Notes under the pieces: model-generated
Told to the model about the DNA's origin: nothing
The model's input: only the letters and a program-made list of their open reading frames with translations
Databases searched by the model: none
Program-made: the position numbers and the translations under genes
DNA from: Bin87 sp963663945
Lineage (GTDB): Bacteria; Chloroflexota; Dehalococcoidia; Lucifugimonadales; UBA3495
Assembly (NCBI GenBank): GCA_963663945.1
Contig: OY760687.1
Span: 2,294,001-2,358,000 of the forward strand
DNA: 64,000 nucleotides
Reading direction: 5' to 3'
Part shown: positions 1 to 8,492 of the stretch, piece after piece
Layout of the letters: each line of letters starts with the position of its first letter
How positions within the stretch are numbered: the stretch's first letter is position 1

Positions 1-746
1 GGTGAAGATACCCGGCGGTTGCCGGCGAGATAGGGGTTGTGGTCGGTGTACTTGACGAGAGTAGGGGTGATCGAACGGCCCTGTTCGCGCAGTTCTGCGC
101 CCACATCGCGCTCCTCGGACAAATCCGAGGACATCAACTTGCTGATGGCGTGCTCGAGTGTGCGAGCGTTGGCGGTGACGCCCACATTGGTGAGGGTCGA
201 AGCCGGCAGGATGGCGCGGCAGGCGTCGGTGGCCTGGCGGCGCAACCGCAGGCCGTAAGCCGAATCGCTTTCGCCGTCGCGCTGGGGCTGCGAGGACCGC
301 AGATGGGACATGACGCCATCGATGAGTTGGGCGTAGGCCACAAACAAAGCGCGACAAACGGATACGTACTCGGCGCGGAGAGCGGGTTGATTGTCCAGCT
401 CCGACGGGATGTGGAAACTCTCCCGGTCGATGACCTGGTAGCGGGAGGACTTCTCGGTGTACGACGCGAGGCGGTTGTCCTCGAGGGTGTCGCAGGCCAG
501 ACGGGAGATGTTCTCGACGGCCAGATGGACGATGGCGTGTTCCGCCACGGAAGCGTGCCCGTAGCCCACGACCCATCGTTCGTTGAAGTCGGCGGCGCGT
601 TCCGCGCTGACCTGCGCGGCAATTTCGTCAAATGGCTCGGGCCGGCGCGAGGTCATCGCGAAGGTTACCGCGATCTGCTCCTCGGTGAGGTCACGGGAAG
701 ACAACGGGTAGATGCGGCGCGACCGTTCCGGCACAGATTGGCTCAT
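1..746 (-). CDS. thyX: ThyX-family (FAD-dependent thymidylate synthase-like) protein, N-terminal part
   Basis: The frame starts at ATG 746 and runs off the left edge after about 248 residues. Residues 63-71 read GHASVAEHA and residues 94-104 read ASYTEKSSRYQ; both are typical of ThyX-fold proteins, which methylate dUMP using FAD and methylenetetrahydrofolate. The classical RHRxxS signature is not present at the expected place: about residues 91-93 read NRL instead of RHR. Long proteins with two ThyX-like halves occur in Chloroflexota, and this may be the first, possibly degenerate, half. The second half lies outside the window, so catalytic competence cannot be judged. Other frames across this stretch have skewed composition and look like shadows. 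Confidence 0.75.
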   Translation of the reverse strand, partial: MSQSVPERSRRIYPLSSRDLTEEQIAVTFAMTSRRPEPFDEIAAQVSAERAADFNERWVVGYGHASVAEHAIVHLAVENISRLACDTLEDNRLASYTEKSSRYQVIDRESFHIPSELDNQPALRAEYVSVCRALFVAYAQLIDGVMSHLRSSQPQRDGESDSAYGLRLRRQATDACRAILPASTLTNVGVTANARTLEHAISKLMSSDLSEERDVGAELREQGRSITPTLVKYTDHNPYLAGNRRVSS

Positions 747-892
747 CGGGTTGATACCTCAGCACAGCCAAGGTATGCCCCGGCTACGTCAGCCGAATCC
801 TAACGGCTCACCCTGCCTAACGGTGTTGCACCGATTTGCCAGTTTCCGCATTTACGGGCACGGCCAGTCGTCCCGCATTGTGGTGACTCGCG

Positions 893-2533
893 CTAATCTC
901 GGCAGAAGGCCGGGAACCCGTCGGGCATCACCACTTCGATGAGATGGATGCGATCAGCGGCGACGGCGTTCTGTACGGCGCGGGACATTTCGGCGACGTT
1001 ATGTACCCTGGTGCCGCCGATACCGTAGGAGTCGAACAGTTTGACGAAGTCGGGATTCACCAGGTCGGTGGCCATCCGACGGCTGCCGCGGTCCTGCTGG
1101 AAGCCCTTGAGGACGCCCCAAGCGGAGTCGTTGAACACCATGACGATGGGATTGATCCCATACTGAACCGCGGTTCCGAGTTCCTGTGCGTTGTACTGGA
1201 ATCCGCCGTCACCGGTGACGCAGATCACCGGGCTTTCGGGGCGGCCGACCTTGGCGCCCATGGCGGCGGGGAAACCGAAACCGAGTCCAGCCCAGCCGTG
1301 GGGGTACATGTAGCTGCGCGGACGGTCCATCTGGAGGCAGCGCACGGCGCGGTTGGCCGGTACGGTAGCGTCAAGGGAGAAAATGGTGTCGTCAGGAATG
1401 ACGGAGCGGATCGACTCCCAAGCGCGCAACTCGGGGCCCCACTGCTCCTGCAAGCCGGAGTAGATATTGGACTTCAGCTCGGCGATCTCCTTACGGTAGT
1501 CGCCTGAAGTCCCCAGGTCGGCGTCCCCGGCGGCGCTGAGGAACTGGCGGACCACGGCGCCGCTGTTGGCAGCGATGCCAACTTCGGTTTCATAGTTTTT
1601 GCCGATGTAATCCTCGTCCAGGAGAACGTGGATCACTTTTTCCGGCAACTTGACACCCACGCCGGACGTCGAGCGATAGGGAAGATTGCTGCCCAGAACC
1701 AGGGCGACATCACAACCGCCCATCCAGTCCAGGACCGGGTTCTGGCCCCAGATGCGGTTGCCGAGGGCCATGCCCAGGGATAGCGGGTGGCTCTCCGGGA
1801 AGGTGCCCTTGGCGCCATCGCCAGTAACCACCGGAGCGCCGATTTGTTCCGCAAGGCGGATTATGTCATCCGCACCGCCGGTGGTGTGGATCTCTTCGCC
1901 GAGGAAGATCACGGGCCGCTTCGCGTTGCGGAGCAGGTTCCAGGCCCTTTCGACCTGAACCGGGTCACCCTGGGGCACGTCGGGTTGACGGGGCCGCAGC
2001 ACCTCGACTTCGGCCTGCTGACCGAGGAGGTCGGTGGGCACCTCGAGTTCGATAGGGCGGGGGCGACGCTCGCCGAACCGCACGAAAGCCTCGACAAAGT
2101 GATCCGGTATGGATTCAATCTGTTCGATGCGGGCGTTCCAGTCGGTGACGGCGGCGAACATGCCCAACTGGTCCTTGGTCTCGTGGGTCGCCATTTTGCC
2201 GCTGCCGACGAACTCGGCTTCGACGTTGGTGGTCACCTGCAAGATGGAGGAGGCCGAGAAGTACGCCTCGCCCATTGCGCCCACGGAGTCCGCGGCGCCG
2301 GGGCCGGTGCTGGTCAGGATCACCCCGGGTTTGCCGGTGGCACGGGAATAGCCGTCGGCCATGTAACCGCAACCCAGTTCGAGACGTCCGCCGATGAACC
2401 GGACATCGTCCTGGCGGTCAAACAGGGCATCGAACAAGTCGAGGGTGTGGACGGATATGATGCCGAACACGGTGTCGACACCCTGGGCGTGCAGGGACGC
2501 GACCACAGCCTGGCCGCCGGTCATCTGGGGCAT
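893..2533 (-). CDS. Acetolactate synthase-like thiamine-diphosphate enzyme
   Basis: This 546-residue protein has the three-domain layout of the ThDP-dependent decarboxylase/acetolactate synthase superfamily. The N-terminal pyrimidine-binding domain carries the conserved Glu (about residue 52, in GGRLELG). The C-terminal domain has the Mg-ThDP motif starting GDGGF at about 441 and ending at Asn 468. It is the last gene of the leftward 2-oxoacid dehydrogenase operon, 29 bp after E2. It may supply or use a hydroxyethyl-ThDP product from the same oxoacid, for example making acetolactate. The exact substrate cannot be read from sequence. No separate regulatory subunit gene is adjacent, which argues against a housekeeping IlvBN role. 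Confidence 0.82.
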   Translation of the reverse strand: MPQMTGGQAVVASLHAQGVDTVFGIISVHTLDLFDALFDRQDDVRFIGGRLELGCGYMADGYSRATGKPGVILTSTGPGAADSVGAMGEAYFSASSILQVTTNVEAEFVGSGKMATHETKDQLGMFAAVTDWNARIEQIESIPDHFVEAFVRFGERRPRPIELEVPTDLLGQQAEVEVLRPRQPDVPQGDPVQVERAWNLLRNAKRPVIFLGEEIHTTGGADDIIRLAEQIGAPVVTGDGAKGTFPESHPLSLGMALGNRIWGQNPVLDWMGGCDVALVLGSNLPYRSTSGVGVKLPEKVIHVLLDEDYIGKNYETEVGIAANSGAVVRQFLSAAGDADLGTSGDYRKEIAELKSNIYSGLQEQWGPELRAWESIRSVIPDDTIFSLDATVPANRAVRCLQMDRPRSYMYPHGWAGLGFGFPAAMGAKVGRPESPVICVTGDGGFQYNAQELGTAVQYGINPIVMVFNDSAWGVLKGFQQDRGSRRMATDLVNPDFVKLFDSYGIGGTRVHNVAEMSRAVQNAVAADRIHLIEVVMPDGFPAFCRD

Positions 2534-2562
2534 GGTGGGAACTCCGTGGGTTGGCGGGGGAC

Positions 2563-3801
2563 TTACAGCAGCAGGCTGACCGGGTTTTCGAGGACCCGCT
2601 TGATCTCCATGAGGAACTGCGCCGCCTCCGCGCCGTCGGCTACGCGGTGATCGGTGGAGAGGGTCGCCTTCATCATGGTGCCAACGGTGAGCTCGCCGTC
2701 GCGGACCACGGGCTGCTGCTTGACGCTGCCCACGGCCAGGATGGCGGCGTGGGGGGGATAGATGATGGCAGTGAAGCTTTCGACGTCGAACATCCCCATA
2801 TTGCTGATGCTGAACGTCGTGCTGCTGTACTCCTCGTTGCGGAGGGTACCGCTGTTGGCGCGGGCGATGAGATCCTTGGTGCCGGACGCAATCTGGAGCA
2901 GGCTCTTGCTCTCGCAGTTGCTGACACCGGGCAGGATCAGGCCGGACTCGAGGGCAATGGCGATGCCGATATTCATCGCGCCATGAACCTCAAGATGATC
3001 GCCTCGGAAGAACGAATTGAACTTGGGATGCTTGGCCAGAGCCAACGCGCAGGCTTTGACCATCAGGTCATTGACGCTGACCCGGTTCTCGGGTTCGCCC
3101 TCGTCGTTCACGTCGCGCCGCAGCGACATGGCGCTGCCCATGTCGATCTCGGCGGTGACGTAGAAATGCGGCGCGGTGGACTTGCTGTCGGAGGTCACCC
3201 GGGCGATGGTCTGGCGCATCCGGCTCAGCTCGATGCGCGAGTCGGAGGGCGCGGCCACGGGTTCGGGGGCAGGCGCTGATGTCGCGGTGGCCGGCTCCGG
3301 GGCGGCGGGGGCCGCCTGGTAGTTTTCCACATCCCGCTCGGTGATCCGGCCGTTGGGTCCACTGCCGGTCACCAGCGCCAGGTCGATGCCGCGTTCGCGA
3401 GCGAGACGCCTGGCAATGGGAGAGGCGCGGACGCCGCCGTCGGACGCCGCAGGAGGCGCAGCAGCGGGTTCGGGTGCGGCGGCCACTGGCGCCGGGGGAG
3501 TCGCTGAAGCCGGCGCAGCGGCGGGGCTGGCTGCAGGAGCAGCAGCTTCCGGCACCGATTCACCGGGCTCGGTAATGATGGCGATCAATTGACCGACCGG
3601 GACGGCAACGCCAGCCTCGGCGACGATGCGGCCCAGGACACCGCCGGTGTAGGCCTCGAATTCGACCGTGGCCTTGTCGGTCTCGATGTCGGCGATAACC
3701 TCGCCGCGGTCGACAGTCTCGCCTTCCTGCTTGTACCAGCGGACGACGGTGCCTTCCCGCATATCGTATCCCATCTGGGGCATGACGACGTTAGTAGCCA
3801 C
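2563..3801 (-). CDS. 2-oxoacid dehydrogenase E2, dihydrolipoamide acyltransferase
   Basis: A 412-residue E2 with one N-terminal lipoyl domain, lipoyl Lys 43 in ETDKATVEFEA, then an Ala/Pro-rich linker, a peripheral subunit-binding domain at about 127-160 (ASPIARRLA ... GRITERDVENY), a second linker and the acyltransferase domain. The catalytic motif DHRVADG lies near the C-terminus, with His 385 and Asp 389. It transfers the acyl group from E1-bound hydroxyalkyl-ThDP to CoA and forms the complex core. It follows E1beta by 60 bp. Pyruvate, acetoin or branched-chain oxoacids are all possible substrates. Confidence 0.93.
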   Translation of the reverse strand: MATNVVMPQMGYDMREGTVVRWYKQEGETVDRGEVIADIETDKATVEFEAYTGGVLGRIVAEAGVAVPVGQLIAIITEPGESVPEAAAPAASPAAAPASATPPAPVAAAPEPAAAPPAASDGGVRASPIARRLARERGIDLALVTGSGPNGRITERDVENYQAAPAAPEPATATSAPAPEPVAAPSDSRIELSRMRQTIARVTSDSKSTAPHFYVTAEIDMGSAMSLRRDVNDEGEPENRVSVNDLMVKACALALAKHPKFNSFFRGDHLEVHGAMNIGIAIALESGLILPGVSNCESKSLLQIASGTKDLIARANSGTLRNEEYSSTTFSISNMGMFDVESFTAIIYPPHAAILAVGSVKQQPVVRDGELTVGTMMKATLSTDHRVADGAEAAQFLMEIKRVLENPVSLLL

Positions 3802-3861
3802 GATGTTCTCCTGTGGGTTTCGGGTTCAGGGGTAGCGACGGACCGATGCCGCCGGTCAGGT

Positions 3862-4845
3862 TCAGGCGCCGTTGACCATCTTACGCGCGGCGGCGGCGAC
3901 TGACTCAGGACTGGGAATGGCCTGCTGTTCGAGCGGGAAAGAGTACGGCATGGGCACTTCGGCGCCAGCGACTCTGCCTACCGGAGCGTCCAGGTACTCG
4001 AAGGCTTCTTCCTGCACCTGGGACACCAGTTCGCCGGCGAAACCGCCCATGCGGGTGGTTTCCTCCACCATGAGAGCGCGGTGCGTTTTCTTGACCGAGG
4101 TCACCACCGTGTCCATGTCCAGCGGACGCAAGCAGCGCAGGTCGATCACATCGGCCTCGATGCCTTCGCGGGCGAGGATATCGGCCGCCTGCCCAGCGAC
4201 CAGCGCCATGCGAGAGTAGCCGCAAAGCGTGATGTCGCTGCCGGTGCGGCGGAGGTCGGCCTGCCCAATGGGGATCCGGAAATCGCCGCTATCCGGGGCC
4301 TCTCCGCGGGTACCGTAGAGCAGAATATGCTCCACGAACATGACTGGATCGTTCAGCTCGCGGCAGGAGCGGAACAGGCCGATAACGTCCCGGGGGGTGG
4401 AAGGGGTGACGACGGTAAGGCCGGGCACCGATGCGTACCAACCCTCGAATGATTGTGAGTGGGTCGCTCCGACCGAGGCTCCGGCGCCGGTGACGGTGCG
4501 GACGATCAGAGGTATCGAGAACTGGCCGCCGGACATGTACCTGATCTTGGCGGCGTGGTTCACGATCTGGTCCATGGCCAGCAGGCTGAAGTTGATGGTC
4601 ATCAGCTCGACAACGGGTCGCAGGCCGGCCATGGCCGCACCGACCCCGGCGCCGACGATGACCGATTCGGCCAACGGGGAATCCTTGATTCGGCGCTTGC
4701 CGTACTGCTCCCAAAAACCCTTGGTGACGGCGAAAGCGCCTCCGTAGGGGCCAATGTCCTCGCCCATCAGGAAGACGCGGTCATCCTGGTCCAGGGCTTC
4801 TCTGAGAACCGACGAAACGGCGTCGCGATATGTGATGACCGACAT
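3862..4845 (-). CDS. 2-oxoacid dehydrogenase E1 component, beta subunit
   Basis: A 327-residue transketolase-like protein typical of PdhB/AcoB. It opens with ITYRDAVSSVLREAL and includes GEDIGPYGGAF and the pyrimidine-domain region, then a C-terminal transketolase domain (DVIDLRCLRPLDMDTV, then EETTRMGGFAGE). It pairs with the E1alpha subunit encoded 30 bp upstream to decarboxylate a 2-oxoacid and acylate the lipoyl group of E2. Length and domain order match the family. The SD-like AGGAACC precedes the ATG. Confidence 0.93.
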   Translation of the reverse strand: MSVITYRDAVSSVLREALDQDDRVFLMGEDIGPYGGAFAVTKGFWEQYGKRRIKDSPLAESVIVGAGVGAAMAGLRPVVELMTINFSLLAMDQIVNHAAKIRYMSGGQFSIPLIVRTVTGAGASVGATHSQSFEGWYASVPGLTVVTPSTPRDVIGLFRSCRELNDPVMFVEHILLYGTRGEAPDSGDFRIPIGQADLRRTGSDITLCGYSRMALVAGQAADILAREGIEADVIDLRCLRPLDMDTVVTSVKKTHRALMVEETTRMGGFAGELVSQVQEEAFEYLDAPVGRVAGAEVPMPYSFPLEQQAIPSPESVAAAARKMVNGA

Positions 4846-4875
4846 GATGGTTCCTTTCGCCTGAAGTGGGTGGTG

Positions 4876-5883
4876 TTACGCGGGGATACCTTCAGTCGGT
4901 CGATCAGTGTACACATCGTCGTACAGGGAGGCGGATTCGGGCCACGGAGACGATTCGCCATACTCAGCGGCGACGACGACCTCTTCGTCTACGCTGGCGT
5001 CGATCTCCTCGAAATCCTCCACGGTGGCGATGCCTTCGTCGGTGAGCCATTCGCGGTATCGGGGGATTGGGTCCTGACCGGCCCAATAGCTGACCTCATC
5101 CTGAGGGCGATAGTCCGCCGGGTCCGCAACGGAATGGCCACGCAGGCGGTAGGTACGGGCGACGACGAAAGCAGGGCCGCTGCCGGAGCGGACCTCGGCA
5201 TTGATCTTCTGCATCAATGCCCGGACTTCCAGCACGTCGTTGCCGTCCACCTCGTAGCGGGACATGCCGTAGGCGGCGGCCATTTCGTGCAGGGAATCCC
5301 ACATGACAAGGGTTTCCTTGGACGAGGCGCCCATGCCGTAGAGGTTATGTTCACAGAAAAAGATGACGGGGAGGTTCCAGATGGCGGCCAGGTTCATCGC
5401 CTCGTGGAACTCGCCCTCGTTGACGGCGCCGTCACCAAAGAAGCACAGGACCACCTGGTCATCGCCGCGGTATTGCACCGCCAGGGCGAGGCCCGCGGCG
5501 ATACAGAGTTGGCCACCGACGATGGCGTAGCCACCCATGAAGTTCAGGTCGGAGCTGAACAGGTGCATGGAACCGCCCTTGCCCTTGCTGCAACCGGTGG
5601 CCTTGCCCATGAGTTCGGCCATCACTTCGTTGCTGGTTATGCCGCGGGCAAGGGCCTGACCGTGGTCCCGATAGTGGGTGACAACGTAGTCGTCGGGACG
5701 CAGCGTGTTGATGGCCCCGACTGCGATAGCCTCCTCGCCGTTGTAGACGTGGAGGAAACCCTTGATGTTGCCTCGGGTGTACTGCCGCTCCGACTCTCGC
5801 TCAAACTCTCGTATGAGCTTCATTTGTCGGTAGAAACCGAGCAGGTCGGACTTGTTAAGTTCGGGGACGTCCGCTTTCAGCAT
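4876..5883 (-). CDS. 2-oxoacid dehydrogenase E1 component, alpha subunit
   Basis: A 335-residue E1alpha of the PdhA/AcoA type. The Mg-ThDP motif GDGAVNEGEFHEAMN lies mid-protein and ends in an Asn inside FFCEHNLYG. The segment GGSMHLFSSDLNFMGGYAIVGGQ is the usual N-terminal signature of acetyl-transferring E1alpha. It combines with E1beta to form the ThDP-binding heterotetramer. Within the operon it sits between E3 and E1beta; the order E3-E1alpha-E1beta-E2-ALS-like resembles acetoin dehydrogenase clusters, so acetoin as substrate is an alternative to pyruvate. Confidence 0.93.
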   Translation of the reverse strand: MLKADVPELNKSDLLGFYRQMKLIREFERESERQYTRGNIKGFLHVYNGEEAIAVGAINTLRPDDYVVTHYRDHGQALARGITSNEVMAELMGKATGCSKGKGGSMHLFSSDLNFMGGYAIVGGQLCIAAGLALAVQYRGDDQVVLCFFGDGAVNEGEFHEAMNLAAIWNLPVIFFCEHNLYGMGASSKETLVMWDSLHEMAAAYGMSRYEVDGNDVLEVRALMQKINAEVRSGSGPAFVVARTYRLRGHSVADPADYRPQDEVSYWAGQDPIPRYREWLTDEGIATVEDFEEIDASVDEEVVVAAEYGESSPWPESASLYDDVYTDRPTEGIPA

Positions 5884-5945
5884 ATCCCTTCCTCAAATGG
5901 CAGATTTGAGGCGCCACACAAACGAAGGCGGCGCCATGAGCCAGG

Positions 5946-7346
5946 CTACATATGCAGGGCGCGGCCCTCAGCGTCGAGGGCGGCTTCGTGCACCATTTCG
6001 GCGACGCTGGGGTGGGCATGAACCGCCCAGCCCAATTCCAGGGTGGTGCCTTCCAGCAGGTGGGTCATCTGCAACTCCGCCAGAAGTTCGGTGACCTCGG
6101 GGCCGCACATGTGGCCTCCAAGCACCTCGCCCAAGTTGGCGTCGATGACCAGTTTGACCATGCCGTCGTTTTCGCCCATGGCGACCGCTTTGCCGCTGGC
6201 CTGAACGTTGAACCGGCCGATCTTCACCTCGTAGCCCTGTGCGATGGCCTGGGCCTCGGTGAGCCCGAAGGAGGCCACCTGGGGATGGCAGTAGGTGGCG
6301 CGGGGCATGAACGTGTAGTCCAACGGCTGGGTCTCTTCGCCAGCGATGGATTCCACAGCCGTGACGCCCTGGGCGGACGCGACGTGGGCCAGAGCCAACT
6401 TGCCGGTAACGTCGCCCACGGCGTAGATACCGGGAACGTTGGTGGCCATCTTGTCGTCGATGACGACGTACCCGCGTTCGGTGGCGACCCCAACGGCCTC
6501 TAGTCCCAGGTCCTCGGTGTTGGGCAGCACGCCGATGGCGACCAGCACCTTGTCAAACCGGGAGGTCTCGGTCACGCCGTCCTTGTCGATGGTCAGCGTC
6601 ACGCCACTGGCGTCAGCCTGGGCATTGGTCACACCGGCTCCGGTGACCATCTTGATGCCGTGGCGATTGAACGCCCGCTCGAGTTGCTGGCAGATTTCCT
6701 CGTCCTCGTTGGGCACGATATGGGGCAGCAGTTCGATGACCGTGACCTCGGCTCCGTACATGCGGTAGATGTAGGCGAACTCGACGCCGATGGCGCCGCC
6801 GCCGACGATGGCAATCGAACCGGGCACGTCCTCGGCAACTATGCTCTCACGGCTGGTGATGATGCGCTCGCCGTCCACCGGAAGCGGGGGAATGCTTCGA
6901 GGGCGCGCGCCGGTGGCGATGATGATGTTGCGGGCGGAAATCCGCGAGTTCTGCCCGTCCGGGCCAGTGACCTCGATTGCGTTGGGCGCGACGATGCGGG
7001 CATTTCCCGAGATGCTGTCGACGCCGTTTTTGCGGAGCAGGAAATCGACACCACGGGTCATGCGGTCAACGACCTGTCGGCTGCGCTTCATCGCGACGCT
7101 GTAATCAGCGTGGAAATTGTCGAACTGCAGCCCGAATTGGTCGGCGCGATGGACATAGGAGACGATCTCGGCGTTTTTGAGGAGGGCCTTCGAAGGGATG
7201 CAGCCCCAGTTGAGGCAGACACCGCCCAGCGCTTCTCTCTCGACCAGGCAGGATTTGAGTCCCAACTGACCGGCTCGAATGCCGGCCACATAGCCGCCGG
7301 GCCCGCCGCCAATTACTGCTACGTCATACTCCGAGACGGTCGTCAT
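5946..7346 (-). CDS. lpdA: Dihydrolipoamide dehydrogenase (E3)
   Basis: A 466-residue flavoprotein disulfide reductase. The FAD-binding GGGPGGYVAG motif is at about 13-22, the redox disulfide C44-x4-C49 is in GGVCLNWGCIPSK, the NAD-binding GGGAIGVEFA lies centrally, and the C-terminal catalytic pair is His445-x4-Glu450. It reoxidises dihydrolipoyl-E2 with NAD. It is the first gene of the leftward dehydrogenase operon and has its own promoter about 90 bp upstream. The gene before it on the same strand is the selenocysteine-type thioredoxin reductase subunit. Confidence 0.95.
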   Translation of the reverse strand: MTTVSEYDVAVIGGGPGGYVAGIRAGQLGLKSCLVEREALGGVCLNWGCIPSKALLKNAEIVSYVHRADQFGLQFDNFHADYSVAMKRSRQVVDRMTRGVDFLLRKNGVDSISGNARIVAPNAIEVTGPDGQNSRISARNIIIATGARPRSIPPLPVDGERIITSRESIVAEDVPGSIAIVGGGAIGVEFAYIYRMYGAEVTVIELLPHIVPNEDEEICQQLERAFNRHGIKMVTGAGVTNAQADASGVTLTIDKDGVTETSRFDKVLVAIGVLPNTEDLGLEAVGVATERGYVVIDDKMATNVPGIYAVGDVTGKLALAHVASAQGVTAVESIAGEETQPLDYTFMPRATYCHPQVASFGLTEAQAIAQGYEVKIGRFNVQASGKAVAMGENDGMVKLVIDANLGEVLGGHMCGPEVTELLAELQMTHLLEGTTLELGWAVHAHPSVAEMVHEAALDAEGRALHM

Positions 7347-7436
7347 CTATCATTCCGGAAAGGTGGATTGTTCGAGCGTATCGCGCCCTGTATGTGGCTT
7401 GCACCGCTACTACGGGGGCTGCGCGCGGACTTGGGC

Positions 7437-7465
7437 ATTATAGCGGGGGCACTGGACAGCGGCAA
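7437..7465 (-). promoter_or_regulatory. Sigma70-type promoter of the E3/2-oxoacid dehydrogenase operon
   Basis: On the minus strand a -35 box TTGCCG (7465-7460) and a perfect -10 box TATAAT (7442-7437) are separated by 17 bp. Transcription would start near 7430 and give an untranslated leader of about 85 bases before the E3 start at 7346. This suggests the operon can be transcribed separately from the upstream reductase gene. Confidence 0.7.
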
Positions 7466-7558
7466 GTTGCGACGAGTCCGAAAGCGGCCGCCCCCTCCGG
7501 AATGAGAGCGCGGCCGATTGCCACGGGCAGGGCCCGTTTCAGAGGTGTTTCCGGCGGG

Positions 7559-7984
7559 TCAGGACGGGCGCTCCCGGCGTTCGATCTCGCGTTCCTCGGC
7601 CTTGTGGCGCAACGGCCGACCCTTGTCCGGAGTGGGGTCTTTCACCTCGCCGTATATGGCGCGGCCTTCGTGGTCCTCGGGAAGATGTTCGGTGATAGGC
7701 AGACCTGCCTCATTCACGAACAGCAGTCAATGGCAGTACTTGTAGATCTGCATGTCATCGCAGGCGCAGACCCAAGTGCGATGCTTGACCTCCTCCGTCT
7801 TGTCCGGATAGAAGCGACACGGGCAGAGCGGGCGACCGATCTCGTCGACATTCTGGGCCAAACCCAAAATCACGGCCTCGGCCACGCCCTCTTCCGGATG
7901 CGTGAATGTGCCTGATTTATTGCAGTATCGCTCTACGAACAGGCGCATCCTGTCTACTGATTTTTCACTGGGCTGGTCGGCCAA
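7559..7984 (-). CDS. Ferredoxin-thioredoxin reductase catalytic subunit, selenoprotein (TGA-encoded Sec)
   Basis: I read this as 141 residues starting at TTG 7984, six bases after a perfect AGGAGG (7996-7991). Cysteines fall at C54-P-C56, C73-A-C75 and C84-H-x86, the spacing of the FTR catalytic subunit CPC/CPC/CHC signature. Codon 86 is TGA (7729-7727). In the family this position is the cysteine that forms the redox disulfide with the second CPC cysteine next to the 4Fe-4S cluster. The frame stays open for 55 more codons of FTR-like tail (LLFVNEAGLPITEHLPEDH) to a TGA stop at 7561-7559. A SECIS-like hairpin follows the internal TGA, and a tRNA-Sec gene is 4.2 kb away. An automatic caller would end the gene at 7727. 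Expected role: pass ferredoxin electrons to thioredoxin; trxA is also nearby. Confidence 0.85.
7697..7729 (-). promoter_or_regulatory. Bacterial SECIS-like element after the in-frame TGA
   Basis: Eighteen bases after the Sec TGA codon the message reads GCAGGUCUGC, with AGGCA (7710-7706) pairing to UGCCU (7701-7697) around a GGUC apical loop. The core GCAGGUCUGC is, as I recall it, identical to the apical part of the E. coli fdhF SECIS, which SelB recognises. The distance from UGA is within the normal bacterial range. Function is inferred from this match and not measured. Confidence 0.75.
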
Positions 7985-8235
7985 TTGGTGCCTCCTCAAT
8001 TTATCGGGTCATTCCGGCGGCCAAATTTACGATTGGCGGCGTGGTTAGTGCTTCAATGGTATTCTCATCTACAGATTTCTGCAATGCAGGACACAGGTGC
8101 CCCCGGCGCGGTCAGGCTCGGGTTCAGTCGCGGAGGACGACGTCACCGCGGTCCGCTTTCGATCAGAGTACGAGGAAATGGTGGGGTGTTTGGCGTTCTG
8201 ATAGAATGGACGAACCCACGTGGAGACGGAGCAAC

Positions 8236-8430
8236 ATGCGCATTGCGGGACTTGGCCTGACCGAACTACTGATCATCCTACTGGTTGTGCTGCTGATATT
8301 CGGCGCCTCCCGGCTGCCAGGCGTGGGCTCCGCGCTGGGCAAGGGGATACGATCGTTCAAGACCTCGGTGACGGGGGAGGACGACAAGCCGACGGCGGAC
8401 CGTAGCGCCTCGGAGGAGCCGCGCCCCTAG
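8236..8430 (+). CDS. tatA: Sec-independent protein translocase subunit TatA
   Basis: A 64-residue protein starting at ATG 8236. A single N-terminal membrane helix (LTELLIILLVVLLIFGASRL) is followed by the hinge Pro-Gly, an amphipathic helix (GSALGKGIRSFKTSV) and an acidic tail. This is the TatA/E pattern that oligomerises to let folded proteins pass. It converges on the tatC gene, with a shared terminator between them. Confidence 0.9.
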   Translation: MRIAGLGLTELLIILLVVLLIFGASRLPGVGSALGKGIRSFKTSVTGEDDKPTADRSASEEPRP

Positions 8431-8457
8431 GCGTCGCAAGAACACCAGCCGAACTCG

Positions 8458-8484
8458 CGGGCTCGCCTATGGCGAGCCCGTTTT
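8458..8484. terminator. Terminator between tatA and tatC
   Basis: A 10-bp stem CGGGCTCGCC/GGCGAGCCCG with a three-base TAT loop is followed by TTTT on the plus strand. It terminates tatA. The stem sits 9 bp past the tatC stop, so it may serve tatC too. Confidence 0.8.
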
Positions 8485-8492
8485 GTTGTCCG

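Noticed and set aside
39..803. A 254-codon plus-strand frame at the left edge
   Set aside because: The minus-strand ThyX-like frame explains the same DNA with conserved motifs.
4459..6021. A 520-codon open frame on the plus strand
   Set aside because: It is antisense to the E1 alpha and beta genes, whose ThDP motifs are unambiguous.
7727..7999. Treating the thioredoxin reductase subunit as a 90-residue truncated protein ending in YCH
   Set aside because: The following 55 codons continue the family sequence, the stop is TGA at a redox Cys position, and a SECIS-like hairpin and tRNA-Sec are present.
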